Of a stretch of DNA of 64,000 bases, positions 35,301-44,123 are shown piece after piece (position 1 is the first letter of the stretch; every line of letters begins with the position of its first letter). The stretch covers positions 1 through 64,000 of the forward strand of contig JAOPKB010000006.1 in assembly GCA_025517485.1 (NCBI GenBank), written 5' to 3'. The stretch comes from Natronoglomus mannanivorans. GTDB lineage: Archaea > Halobacteriota > Halobacteria > Halobacteriales > Natrialbaceae. The notes below the pieces were generated by a model. It saw only the letters and a list, made by a program, of their open reading frames with translations, searched no databases and had not been told where the DNA came from. Both the position numbers and the translations under genes were made by a program.

Positions 35301-35980
35301 CAGTCGCTACTGAAGCGTCGACGCTATTTGGTCGCCCGACGGCTCGCGATCGCTTGTGATCGACGTTCTCCTTCTCGCCACTCGAGTCACTGGACCGCTG
35401 GCGGAGCGGTAACCCGACGTCGTTTCGAATAGATGTCCTCAATAATTTCAAATAGTATCGTAGCCTTCTAACCTGACTTGTCATCTCTAACGAAAGTTCC
35501 TCCACCGGTTTCGACACAATCGACCGCGACCGGACGGTGGGCGGATATCGATTTACTGATTTCCGGACCGACCGTTGTCGAACAAATTTGGTGTTCGAAC
35601 TCTCTAAGTCGATTAGAGGGCGTCCGACGGACCTCTATCGGGCTCCATCACGGCTTCGTAGATACGGTTTTCGACGGCAGTACTGGCCGTCCTCACAGTC
35701 GGTGACCGCGTCTTCGATTGGACTCATAACTATCTCAACCATCTCATAAATTCTCTGATTCACCAAGTACCTATAATTCCTTCTCGAGCCAACTCGACGA
35801 TCTCGTTCACGGACAGATCCGCTTGCTCGTGGATCGGCTACTGCTTCGATCGTTCGTCGCTTCACCGTTTTCCGTATTCCTGCCATCGGTGGCCCATCGA
35901 GTCGGTGGGGTACTTCACTCCGAGTACTGAATCGGCCTCTGTCCGAGTTTTTATATAGATTCAGTTCCGAACTTCGGCAA
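35301..35980. other. Intergenic stretch, nothing convincing
   Basis: No convincing gene. Minus-strand frames at 35635-35886 have fragments that loosely recall antitoxin-like sequence, but with frame breaks. The right end holds the promoter of the next gene. Confidence 0.45.
35949..35956 (+). promoter_or_regulatory. TATA box of the YcgG-like gene
   Basis: ttttatat about 28 bp upstream of the ATG at 35981; supports a leaderless transcript covering this gene and the overlapping hydrolase gene. Confidence 0.6.
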
Positions 35981-36823
35981 ATGAACGAGCCTGGGGTTCA
36001 ATCGTTACTCGACCAGGAAACGTTACATCGACGAGTCGAAGCCGGTGAGACCCCTGACTGGGTCGCGAGCCACTGGGAGACGTTTCGTGACGGCCTCCTC
36101 GGGGAGCGAAACGGTAGCCCCTTTCCCTGTTACTTCGGCGCGGAGTCGGTCCGAGACGGGGAGCCGCTGTACACGGCCGTCCCCTCGATGAGCGATAAAG
36201 ACGCCTTGCTCGAGCTCGGCTCGACGCTTCTCGAGTACCTCGAGTCGTATCGGGACCACAGCGAGCGCGCGTCGCTGGTCACGTTCTTCGCACCGCCCGC
36301 TCGGCCACTGTCGGAAGCGGCGTATCACGACGCCCTCTGGCACGTCCTCCAGTTTCTCCACGTCCACGATCCCGAGCCGTGGCCCGCCGACATCCCGACC
36401 GATCCCGACGATCCCTACTGGGAGTTCTGTTTCGGCGGGGAACCGATGTTCCCGACGTGTCGGGCGCCGTTCTACGACACCTACGAGAGTCGGTACTGCC
36501 CGATCGGTCTCGAAATCACCTTCCAGCCGCGGGCCTTGTTCGAGGGGCTGAACGTCACCGCCGACACGGCGGCCGGCCAACACGCCCGCGAGGTGATACA
36601 GGGCCGTCTCGAGGACTACGACGGTGTCTGCCCGCACGCCGACCTCGGTGACTGGGGGGTCGACGGCGACCGGGAGTGGGTCCAGTACATGCTCCGGGAA
36701 GACGAGGACGCGGCGCCGACGACGTGTCCGATCACCGTCACCCGCGAGCATCCGAAGTCGGACCTGCTCGTCGGTGACGATCGAACTCGATCGTCCGGGA
36801 ACGCCGACCAGCTAGTACGATGA
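35981..36823 (+). CDS. YqcI/YcgG family protein
   Basis: A 280-residue protein matching the YqcI/YcgG family by its [13 protein letters not shown] motif near residue 48, the central [16 protein letters not shown], and the Cys-containing [16 protein letters not shown]. The biochemical role of this family is not established; members have been linked to amino-acid oxidation and heme-like reactions. Its stop overlaps the next gene by 4 nt (ATGA), so it is co-translated with an isochorismatase-like hydrolase, which hints at joint handling of a small amide or hydroxylated metabolite. Confidence 0.75.
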   Translation: MNEPGVQSLLDQETLHRRVEAGETPDWVASHWETFRDGLLGERNGSPFPCYFGAESVRDGEPLYTAVPSMSDKDALLELGSTLLEYLESYRDHSERASLVTFFAPPARPLSEAAYHDALWHVLQFLHVHDPEPWPADIPTDPDDPYWEFCFGGEPMFPTCRAPFYDTYESRYCPIGLEITFQPRALFEGLNVTADTAAGQHAREVIQGRLEDYDGVCPHADLGDWGVDGDREWVQYMLREDEDAAPTTCPITVTREHPKSDLLVGDDRTRSSGNADQLVR

Positions 36824-37425
36824 CGATCACAATGTTCGACGGTACTGGCGAGCCAGAACTCGACGCCACCGATCCGGTTCTCGTTCTCGTCGACTTCCAG
36901 CGTGGATTCGACGAGCCCGGTTGGGGAACCCGAAACAACCCGGATGCGGAAACGAACGCAACGCGACTGCTCGAGACGTGGCGCGAGTTCGAGTTACCGG
37001 TCGTCCACGTTCGCCACGATTCGACGGAACCCGATTCCCCGCTTCGCGGCGACCGGCCGGGCTTCCGGTTCAAGCCCGACCTCGAGCCGCTGGCCGGCGA
37101 AGGGGAGTTCGTCAAACGAGTCAACGGGGCGTTCGTCGACACGGGACTCGAGGCGTGGCTTCGCGAGCGGGGATCCGAAACGCTCGTCGTCTGTGGATTG
37201 ACGACCGACCACTGCGTCTCGACGACGACGCGGATGGCCGAAAACCGCGGGTTCGACGTCGTGGTCGTGGCGGACGCGACGGCGACGTTCGAGCGGACGT
37301 TCGACGGCGAACGGTTCTCGCCGTCGCTGGTCCACCGGAGTGCACTTGCACACCTCGAGGGGGAGTTTGCGGCTATCCTCGAGACGGACGACATCGCTGC
37401 TGCGATGACGTCGGATCGACGGTAA
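36820..37425 (+). CDS. Isochorismatase-like cysteine hydrolase
   Basis: A 201-residue alpha/beta hydrolase of the isochorismatase/nicotinamidase superfamily. The catalytic triad is visible: Asp25 in VDFQRGF, Lys99 in VKRVNGAF, and Cys132 in TTDHCVSTT. Members hydrolyse nicotinamide, N-carbamoyl compounds, ureidoacrylate or similar amides; the substrate cannot be fixed here. Translated together with the YcgG-like gene through a 4-nt overlap. Confidence 0.9.
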   Translation: MTITMFDGTGEPELDATDPVLVLVDFQRGFDEPGWGTRNNPDAETNATRLLETWREFELPVVHVRHDSTEPDSPLRGDRPGFRFKPDLEPLAGEGEFVKRVNGAFVDTGLEAWLRERGSETLVVCGLTTDHCVSTTTRMAENRGFDVVVVADATATFERTFDGERFSPSLVHRSALAHLEGEFAAILETDDIAAAMTSDRR

Positions 37426-37822
37426 TATTCCGGTATTCGAGAGTTTCGCGATCGACGACGTCAGCACGAACCGACATCACGGAATTCGGTCGACGAGTTG
37501 CGTGAGGATGTCCTTCAGGAGGTGGTCTCTGTGCTCGTCTGTCTCGTCGCGGTCGACGCTGGGTGACAGTGACCCCATTCGGACGACTCTCGGCGCGATC
37601 GTTCGATCAGCCATACGTTACTTTCAACTGTCATAAATTCGCTCTCATCTATATTACACCCGTAGGAGTGTAACAGAGTATGTACGTCGACGGTATCGAA
37701 TCGACTCACCGAACGGGTGTCTGTTCACGTCGGTCGGACAGCACTGGCGCGCTCGTCTCGAGCGGTGGCCGTGTGTCGTGAAAACCACCTCTTAAGCCGA
37801 TACGGACGCAACGCCCGATCAG
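37426..37822. other. Intergenic stretch with promoter of the ACR3-like gene
   Basis: No gene seen. ctcttaagcc at 37789-37798 has its core about 28 bp before the ATG at 37823 and is a likely TATA element. Confidence 0.5.
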
Positions 37823-38818
37823 ATGGAGTTCGTCGAGAAGTACCAGACGGCGTTCGTCCTCGTCGCCATCGTCGGGGGACTCGCGCTCAGTCAGGTCTCC
37901 GGCGTTGCTGGCGTCGCCGATCGACTCATCCTGCCGTTTTTGATGGTCATGCTGTTCGCCGCGTTCGCCGCCATCCCGCTCTCTCGGCTCCGCTCTGCGT
38001 TCGGAAACCGTCGTGTCGTCGGCTCGAGTCTGCTGATCAACTTCGTCTGGAACCCACTGATGGCCGTTCTCCTCGGTGCGGTCTTCCTTCGCGATCATCC
38101 GGCACTCTGGGTCGGGCTCGTCATGCTACTGGTCACACCGTGTACGGACTGGTATCTCGTCTTCACCGATATCGCGGACGGGGACGTTCCGCTCGCAACC
38201 TCTATCCTGCCGTACAACCTCGTGTTACAACTGATCTTGCTGCCGGTGTATCTGTACGCGTTCGCGGGGACAGTCGTCGACTTGCCGCTGGGTGTATTGC
38301 TCGAAAGCGTCGCGCTCGTGCTCGTCGTGCCGCTCGTGCTCGGTGGACTCGCTCGCTGGGGCGTGACTCGAGTGAAGGGGGAGCGCTGGTTCACACGTCG
38401 GTTCCTGCCGACGTTGAGTCCGCTCCAGATCGTCTTTCTGAGCCTCGCGATCGGGGCGATGTTCGCCTCCCAGGGTGAGATCGTTCTCGACAATCCAGAA
38501 CTGCTCGCCCTCCTCGCCGTTCCCGTCATCGTCTTCTACGCGATCAACCTCGGTCTCGGCTTCGGCATGGGCCGACTGCTGTCGTTTTCCTACGACGAGA
38601 TGGTCTGTTTCAACAACACGATCCTCTCACGCAACTCCCCGACGGCGCTGGCAATCGCCGTCGTGGCGTTTCCACACGAACCGCTCATCCCGCTGGCGCT
38701 GGTCATCGGGCCGCTGTTAGAACTTCCATTACTGGGTGTCGTCGCACAGGTTCACCTCGCGATCCGTGATCGGGGATGGTGGCCGTTCGACTCCACTCTC
38801 TCCTTCAGTCGGAACTGA
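37823..38818 (+). CDS. ACR3/bile-acid-symporter-type permease (arsenite efflux-like)
   Basis: A 331-residue integral membrane protein with about ten helices of the BART superfamily. The motif VTPCTDWYLVFTDIADGD contains the helix-4 Cys found in ACR3 arsenite transporters, and NNTILSRNSPTALAIAVVAF matches the second discontinuous-helix region. Arsenite (or antimonite) efflux is the best guess; no ArsR or arsenate reductase gene is adjacent, so transport of another anion is possible. Confidence 0.78.
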   Translation: MEFVEKYQTAFVLVAIVGGLALSQVSGVAGVADRLILPFLMVMLFAAFAAIPLSRLRSAFGNRRVVGSSLLINFVWNPLMAVLLGAVFLRDHPALWVGLVMLLVTPCTDWYLVFTDIADGDVPLATSILPYNLVLQLILLPVYLYAFAGTVVDLPLGVLLESVALVLVVPLVLGGLARWGVTRVKGERWFTRRFLPTLSPLQIVFLSLAIGAMFASQGEIVLDNPELLALLAVPVIVFYAINLGLGFGMGRLLSFSYDEMVCFNNTILSRNSPTALAIAVVAFPHEPLIPLALVIGPLLELPLLGVVAQVHLAIRDRGWWPFDSTLSFSRN

Positions 38819-39480
38819 TCGACTCTGTGTATATACACCGGTCGAATAGTTCCGTTTCTGTGAACGTATAGGAGAATCGACATCATATAATACAGCAATA
38901 TAGTATACGTACCTATCATGTATGGCTGGCAACTGTTCTTCCCGTAGTCGTATGGGATAATTCACCCAGTAATACATCTCGGTGAACATTTGACTACCGA
39001 TTGACCACTTCTCGAAATAATGGACAATACCTTTCCGCAGGATGGGATATGATTAGCATATCGTGAACTCGAACAGGTTCCTTTTTACTGTCGCCGTCGG
39101 CACGATCACTCACTGTGTTTCCCTCGACTGAAGCCACTATTCTCCGATTCAGAGGGCGATCGTTGTTACGAGTCTCGTTCTCGAGACGAAATCACGTCAC
39201 TGCAGTCGATACACTCTGATGTGATTTTTAGCATATGATACCCAAAAAACACCTTCCAAATGTCATTTTCTACCCTCTCGAGAACGAACGGTAGACCGGA
39301 CCCACGAGACATCCTCCGGTTGTCGCGAAACGCGTCCCTCGACGCACTACGCAGGCCGATCGCTCGACGTCCGGCCTGCGTGAGCTCTCTCCTGTGGCAC
39401 TCGAGTCTCCCCCTCACGCGAGCGTCTCCCGCACGGCCGTGCTCACGAATCGTTAACACCCTCCGGACGGAACGACAGGT
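38819..39480. other. Intergenic A/T-rich stretch
   Basis: A/T-rich at 38820-39060 and again near 39220-39260; frames here are short and non-acidic. cgttaaca at 39451-39458 lies about 27 bp before the ATG at 39481 and is the probable TATA element of the next gene. Confidence 0.5.
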
Positions 39481-39774
39481 ATGGTCTGTCCGTTCCTCGA
39501 GTATCGACGTGGGTCGGCCGGTGGGGAGAGTGCGGAAAGAAAGGAGGGGGAAGACGGCTTCGACGAGCCGCGGGCGTACTGTACGGCAGCCGACCGGTTC
39601 GTCCAGGCGATGCGCGCCGATATCTGCAACGACCGGTACGATCTCGTCCACGACCGCGATTGCGAGATCTACCTCGAGCACGCCGGGAGCGACCGACGCG
39701 GTAAGGGAGACGGAGAGACGGAATCCCATGAGAACGACGGAGAGACGGCGTCCGAGGAGGGCGACGACCGATGA
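39481..39774 (+). CDS. Small four-cysteine haloarchaeal protein
   Basis: A 97-residue protein. The N-terminal half has four Cys in a compact pattern (CPFLEYR near residue 3, RAYCTAADRFV, RADICNDRYDL, DCEIYLEHA), which suggests binding of one metal ion or an Fe-S cluster. The C-terminal 30 residues are a low-complexity acidic tail (ETESHENDGET). I believe small proteins with this Cys pattern recur in haloarchaea, but I know no function. It starts at a leaderless-type promoter and overlaps the BKACE gene by 4 nt (ATGA), so the two products probably work together. Confidence 0.72.
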   Translation: MVCPFLEYRRGSAGGESAERKEGEDGFDEPRAYCTAADRFVQAMRADICNDRYDLVHDRDCEIYLEHAGSDRRGKGDGETESHENDGETASEEGDDR

Positions 39775-40613
39775 GCTACGACCGGTACCTCGCCGGCGAG
39801 CCGCTGATCGTCACTGCGGCGCTGACCGGCGGCGTTCACGGCAAGGAGGCGAATCCGAACCTTCCGGAGACTCCCGAAGAGATCGGTCGAGCAGCGGCCG
39901 CAGCCGAGGCGGCCGGTGCCTCGGTCGTCCACCTCCACGCCCGGAAACCGAACGGTGAGCGCTCCTTTGCGACCGAGCGGTTCCAGGCGATCGACGACGC
40001 CGTTCGAGCACACGCCGACGATATCGTCGTCCAGCACTCGACCGGCGGGACGGCCGCCCCGGACGCGGACCGGCACCTCCCGCTCCGGACCGACCCCCCG
40101 CCGGAGATGGCCTCTCTGGACATGGGGCCGTTGAACCGGTACGAGCACCTGACCAGCGAGAACACCCGCGGACTGGTCGACTCGCTTCACGAGGAGATGG
40201 TCGACCGGGGGATCAAACCCGAACTCGAGGTGTTCAACGACGGCCATCTAAACGAGGTGTTCGGGCTGCTCGAGCGCCGCGACCTCGCCGAGCCGGTGTA
40301 CGCGACGCTCATTTTCGGTCCCGGAACGCTGACCCGGCCCCGGCCGGGGAACTTCCTGAACGCGATCGACAACCTCCCCGAGGCGGCGCAGTTCAACACC
40401 CTCGGGTTCGGCCGCCACCAGCTCCCGTTCGCGACGATGGGAATCCTCTTCGGCGGTCACGTCCGCGTGGGTCTCGAGGACAACGTCTACTACCGGAAGG
40501 GAGAACTCGCGACGAGCAACGCGCAACTCGTCGAACGCGTCGCCCGACTCGCCGACGAACTGGGTCGGCCGGTCGCGACGCCCGAACAGGCACGAGAGAT
40601 CCTGGGGATCTGA
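39771..40613 (+). CDS. BKACE-family beta-keto acid cleavage enzyme (DUF849)
   Basis: A 280-residue TIM-barrel enzyme of the 3-keto-5-aminohexanoate cleavage family, which condenses a beta-keto acid with acetyl-CoA to give acetoacetate and a new CoA ester. Zinc ligands are expected in VVHLHARKP (two His) and GGHVRVGLEDN (C-terminal Glu/Asp loop); the N-terminal strand is PLIVTAALTGGVHGKE. The substrate varies widely across this family. It is co-translated with the four-Cys protein upstream. Confidence 0.9.
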   Translation: MSYDRYLAGEPLIVTAALTGGVHGKEANPNLPETPEEIGRAAAAAEAAGASVVHLHARKPNGERSFATERFQAIDDAVRAHADDIVVQHSTGGTAAPDADRHLPLRTDPPPEMASLDMGPLNRYEHLTSENTRGLVDSLHEEMVDRGIKPELEVFNDGHLNEVFGLLERRDLAEPVYATLIFGPGTLTRPRPGNFLNAIDNLPEAAQFNTLGFGRHQLPFATMGILFGGHVRVGLEDNVYYRKGELATSNAQLVERVARLADELGRPVATPEQAREILGI

Positions 40614-40697
40614 TCCTGACTCCGTCTCGAGCGAGAACTTCGGAGGCTTTCAGATGTCCCCCCAACCACTTTACTTTCGATCCCCGTACACTGCCCG

Positions 40698-42473
40698 ATG
40701 GTCACACCCGTCACCCGTCGAGCGTTTCTGCTCGGGAGTACCGGAGCCGGCATCGCGGGCGTCCCTTGGCACACCGGACGCTCGAGAGCGACGGAGGGAC
40801 AGGACGGTTCCGATTCCGATTCCGACTCCGACGCCGTCGCGGTCGTCTCTCAACATCACCTCGCGACCGACGCGGGCCTCGAGGTCCTCGCCGAAGGCGG
40901 GACGGCCGCCGCCGTCGCCGTCGCCTGCTCGCTCAGCGTCGTCGAACCCTGGTTCTCCTCGGCGCTCGGCGGTGGCACCTGGGCGCTGTACTACGATTCC
41001 GAGTCCGAGGAGGTCACCAGCGTCGACGGTGTCGGACCCGTCGGATCGGAAGCGACGCCCGAGGACTACGAAGCGCGTGCTGGTGATCACGGCATGCACC
41101 AGTCGATCGTTCCCGGCGCCTGGGACGGGTGGATGCTCTGGCTCGATCGGTACGGGCGACTGGATCTCGAGGCGGTCCTGTCGCCGGCGGTAGACGTCGC
41201 TCGAGCGGGCTACCCGGTCAGTCCGGGGATGGAAAACTGGCTCGGGCGGCGCGAGGGTCGAATCGAGGAACGGCCCGACGCGGCGGAGATATACATGCCC
41301 GACGGTGAACTCTTCGAGGAAGGCGACACGATCTATCAGGAGGACATGGCCGACACCTTCGAGTCACTCGCCGAGGCGTACGACGATCACCGCGAGGAGG
41401 GCCGAACCGAGGCGGTTCAGGCGGCCAGAGATCACTTCTATCGTGGGCCGATCGCCGAGGCGATCGTCGACTTCTCCGAGGAACACGACGGCTCCCTGAC
41501 GCTCTCGGACTTCCAGGAGTTCGAAGCCGAGATCGTCGAGCCGATCTCGATCGAGTACGACGAAGACGACGCCGTTCGGGTCTACCAGAACCCGCCGAAC
41601 AGTCAGGGGATCACGCAGTTGCTGGCGTTGAACGTCCTCAAAGAGTACGATCTGTCCGACATAGAGCCGGACGACGCCGACGCCGTCCACGTCGTTACCG
41701 AGGCGTTGAAACTCGCGTTCGCGGATCGGTACCACCACGTGGGCGACCCCGACCGGGTCGACGTTCCCGTCGCCGAGCTGCTGGACGACGAGTACGCGGC
41801 GAGCCAGCGCGACCGGATCGAGATGGACGAGGTGATGGAGTGGCCCCTCGACTCCGGGCTGTCCGAATCGCTCTTCGGGGACACCGACGCCGATCACACG
41901 ACGACGTTCCACGTCGTCGACGGCGACGGGAACGCGGCTGCCGTGACGACCAGTCTGGGCGCGCAGTTCCAGGTGATCGGCGACACCGGCATCCACCTCA
42001 ACAACCGCATGCGGATGCTCGCGGTCGACGACGACGATCCGAACCGGCTCACGCCCGGCTACAAGGTCCGCCACACGTCCAATCCCTACATGGCGACTCG
42101 CGACGGCCAACCGTACATCCTGGGCGGCAACACCGGTGTGGATACGCAACCACAGGGACAGACCCAGCAGTTCGTCCACGTCGCCGAGTTCGGCCTCGAC
42201 GCCCAGGCGGCGATCGACCGCCCCCGATTCGAGACCACCGCGTTCCCGTCCACGCAGTACCCCTACGACGTCGGCAACACTCTCGAGATGGAGTCCGAGT
42301 TCCCCTCGGACGTGATCGACGACCTCGAGGACCGCGGCCACGACGTCGGCCTCGGCGGCTCGTTCGGAACGGCGAATATGATCGTCGTCGACGAAGACGG
42401 CGACCTCGAGGTCGGCGCCGAATCGCGAAGTGCTACTGCCGACGGACGTGTCACGACGGTCGATCGTCCCTGA
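40698..42473 (+). CDS. ggt: Gamma-glutamyltransferase, Tat-exported
   Basis: A 591-residue GGT precursor that cleaves gamma-glutamyl amides and transfers the glutamyl group. An N-terminal Tat signal (TRRAFLLGSTGAGIAG) indicates export; a Ser-Asp repeat (SDSDSDSD, about 37-45) follows. Autoprocessing should occur before Thr401 in HTTTFHVVDGDGN, which becomes the N-terminal nucleophile of the small subunit; NNRMRML and GGNTGVDTQPQG match later family regions (the usual GG near the C-terminus is less clear). Haloarchaea use gamma-glutamylcysteine, a plausible substrate. A TATA-like tttacttt lies about 24 bp upstream. Confidence 0.9.
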   Translation: MVTPVTRRAFLLGSTGAGIAGVPWHTGRSRATEGQDGSDSDSDSDAVAVVSQHHLATDAGLEVLAEGGTAAAVAVACSLSVVEPWFSSALGGGTWALYYDSESEEVTSVDGVGPVGSEATPEDYEARAGDHGMHQSIVPGAWDGWMLWLDRYGRLDLEAVLSPAVDVARAGYPVSPGMENWLGRREGRIEERPDAAEIYMPDGELFEEGDTIYQEDMADTFESLAEAYDDHREEGRTEAVQAARDHFYRGPIAEAIVDFSEEHDGSLTLSDFQEFEAEIVEPISIEYDEDDAVRVYQNPPNSQGITQLLALNVLKEYDLSDIEPDDADAVHVVTEALKLAFADRYHHVGDPDRVDVPVAELLDDEYAASQRDRIEMDEVMEWPLDSGLSESLFGDTDADHTTTFHVVDGDGNAAAVTTSLGAQFQVIGDTGIHLNNRMRMLAVDDDDPNRLTPGYKVRHTSNPYMATRDGQPYILGGNTGVDTQPQGQTQQFVHVAEFGLDAQAAIDRPRFETTAFPSTQYPYDVGNTLEMESEFPSDVIDDLEDRGHDVGLGGSFGTANMIVVDEDGDLEVGAESRSATADGRVTTVDRP

Positions 42474-42592
42474 CGCTCACTCTCCGGTCTCGGCCGCCGA
42501 CTGCCCGCTGTCTCCGCGTCCCACTTTCGTGCACTTCGTCGTCGTGGCTCGTCTCCTTCGGCGCCTTCTATCCGAATCTCACGATAGAATAA

Positions 42593-42602
42593 TTTATATA
42601 TA
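42593..42602 (+). promoter_or_regulatory. Strong TATA box of the second P450 gene
   Basis: tttatatata centred about 26 bp before the ATG at 42623, inside a 35-bp A/T tract. It opens the proposed terpenoid gene group. Confidence 0.62.
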
Positions 42603-42622
42603 GATATAATAAATACACAACA

Positions 42623-43939
42623 ATGTCAAGTGAGGAATCACCTCACACCCCGAACGGGATGCCGTTTCTGGGGCACGGACTCGAGTACGCGCGCGATCCG
42701 ATCGCAGCGATCGAGAAGTGGGGGGAACAGGGCGACATCGTCCGGCTCGAGTATCCGGGCCAGTCGTTTTACCTGGTAACAGGCCCGTCGTACATTCAGG
42801 AGATTCTGGTGAAAAAACACGGGAGTTTCACGATCGGTCCCGCACAGCGTGAGAGCTTCGAGGGAATTACGGACCACGCGGTGAACACGTCGACTGGAAG
42901 CGACTGGGAGCGACGTCGGAAGGCGATCAATCCAGTGTTTACGGGTGATACCGTCGAGACGTACCGCGGACGTATGATCTCGGAGATAACCACGTCCGTC
43001 GAGGCTTGGGAGGACGGCGAGACGTTCGACCTCCATCGGGAAATGCGACTCGTGACGATGCGTATGCTCGCAGACACGCTCCTCGGAATCGACGTTCGCG
43101 GCGACGAAGACGTGATCATCGCGGCGTCCGACTCACTCATCGATCGCGCGAACTTCCGACGGATCGGCCGCTACCTGCCCGACTGGGTTCCGACACCGAC
43201 CGATCGTCGGTTCGAGCGGAAGGTTCGGGCTCTAGACGAGTACGTCGCCGAGTGCATCGCACATCAGCGCCGAACCGAGTACGGAGACGACGTCTGTTCC
43301 GTCTTGCTCGAGGCGAGCGACCGCGGCGTGCTCTCGGAACGGGAGGTCAAGCACAACCTGGTCGGCCTGTTGCTCGCTGGGACGTCCTCGCCCGGCGGGA
43401 CGCTCACACACGCCTGGCGACTGTTGGCTGCCCACCCGTCGGTGCGTCGGTCGCTCGTCGCCGAGTTCGAATCGGTCGCGTCGGAAGGGCGACTCTCCGC
43501 CGCCGACGTCGACGAGTTGACGCTGACTCGAAACGTCCTCTCGGAGACGCTCAGACTGTACCCACCCACCGTCGGCGTCAATCGACAGGCGACCGAACCG
43601 GTCACCATCGGCGAATACGACTTTCCGGAGCGGGCGCAGTTCATCATGCCACAGTGGGTCCCCCAACGTGACGACCGGTTCTGGAGCGACCCCGAATCCT
43701 TCGACCCGTCTCGGTGGGAGCGAGACGTCGACCGTCCCCAGTTCGCGTATTTTCCCTTCAGCGGCGGTCCCCGGTTTTGCCCCGGCAAGAAAGTCGCTCG
43801 AGAGGAGATGACGATCGCGCTGGCCCAGATGGTCGGCCACGTCGACCTCGAGGTCGACGTCGATGGAGCGGTCGAGTTCACGCCGTCGATGACGCTCCGT
43901 CCGAAGACGGAACACCGTGGGACTGTCCGTCGCCGGTAG
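42623..43939 (+). CDS. Cytochrome P450 with atypical I-helix
   Basis: A 438-residue soluble P450. Heme loop FPFSGGPRFCPGKKVA with Cys386; ExxR in ETLRLYPPTVGVNRQA. In the I-helix the usual AGHETT is replaced by AGTSSP: the acid position is Ser255 and the alcohol position Ser256. The alignment needs no gaps, because LLLAG and RLLAAHPSV keep canonical spacing. Missing the acid suggests altered oxygen activation or a reaction needing no O-O cleavage by the normal relay. The N-terminus has the hinge TPNGMPFLGHG. Its neighbours are a terpene-cyclase-like gene and UbiA, so a terpenoid substrate is likely. Only distantly related to the P450 at 29222. Confidence 0.92.
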   Translation: MSSEESPHTPNGMPFLGHGLEYARDPIAAIEKWGEQGDIVRLEYPGQSFYLVTGPSYIQEILVKKHGSFTIGPAQRESFEGITDHAVNTSTGSDWERRRKAINPVFTGDTVETYRGRMISEITTSVEAWEDGETFDLHREMRLVTMRMLADTLLGIDVRGDEDVIIAASDSLIDRANFRRIGRYLPDWVPTPTDRRFERKVRALDEYVAECIAHQRRTEYGDDVCSVLLEASDRGVLSEREVKHNLVGLLLAGTSSPGGTLTHAWRLLAAHPSVRRSLVAEFESVASEGRLSAADVDELTLTRNVLSETLRLYPPTVGVNRQATEPVTIGEYDFPERAQFIMPQWVPQRDDRFWSDPESFDPSRWERDVDRPQFAYFPFSGGPRFCPGKKVAREEMTIALAQMVGHVDLEVDVDGAVEFTPSMTLRPKTEHRGTVRRR

Positions 43940-44087
43940 GTCGGTTTGGCAGTTCCCTGCCCCGTTCTCTCGTCTCCCGTTCTCGCTCGTGACGCGCTCG
44001 AGGGTGATCTCCGGCCGGGAGTGAGTGAGCAGTCGTTCAGTCCGTTCGTTGCCGGCCTGAATACCTCCGTTCAATCCTTCTCGCCGG

Positions 44088-44096
44088 ATTTATTAA
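44088..44096 (+). promoter_or_regulatory. TATA-like box of the cyclase gene
   Basis: atttattaa about 30 bp before the ATG at 44124. Confidence 0.5.
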
Positions 44097-44123
44097 TACA
44101 GAATACATCGTGAAAATCACTCG

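Noticed and set aside
35635-35886. Minus-strand frame resembling a ribbon-helix-helix or antitoxin fragment
   Set aside because: Only a 20-odd codon piece (QADLSVNEIVELAREGII) looks protein-like, it lies in a different frame from the rest, and it has a stop just before it; too weak to call even as a pseudogene.
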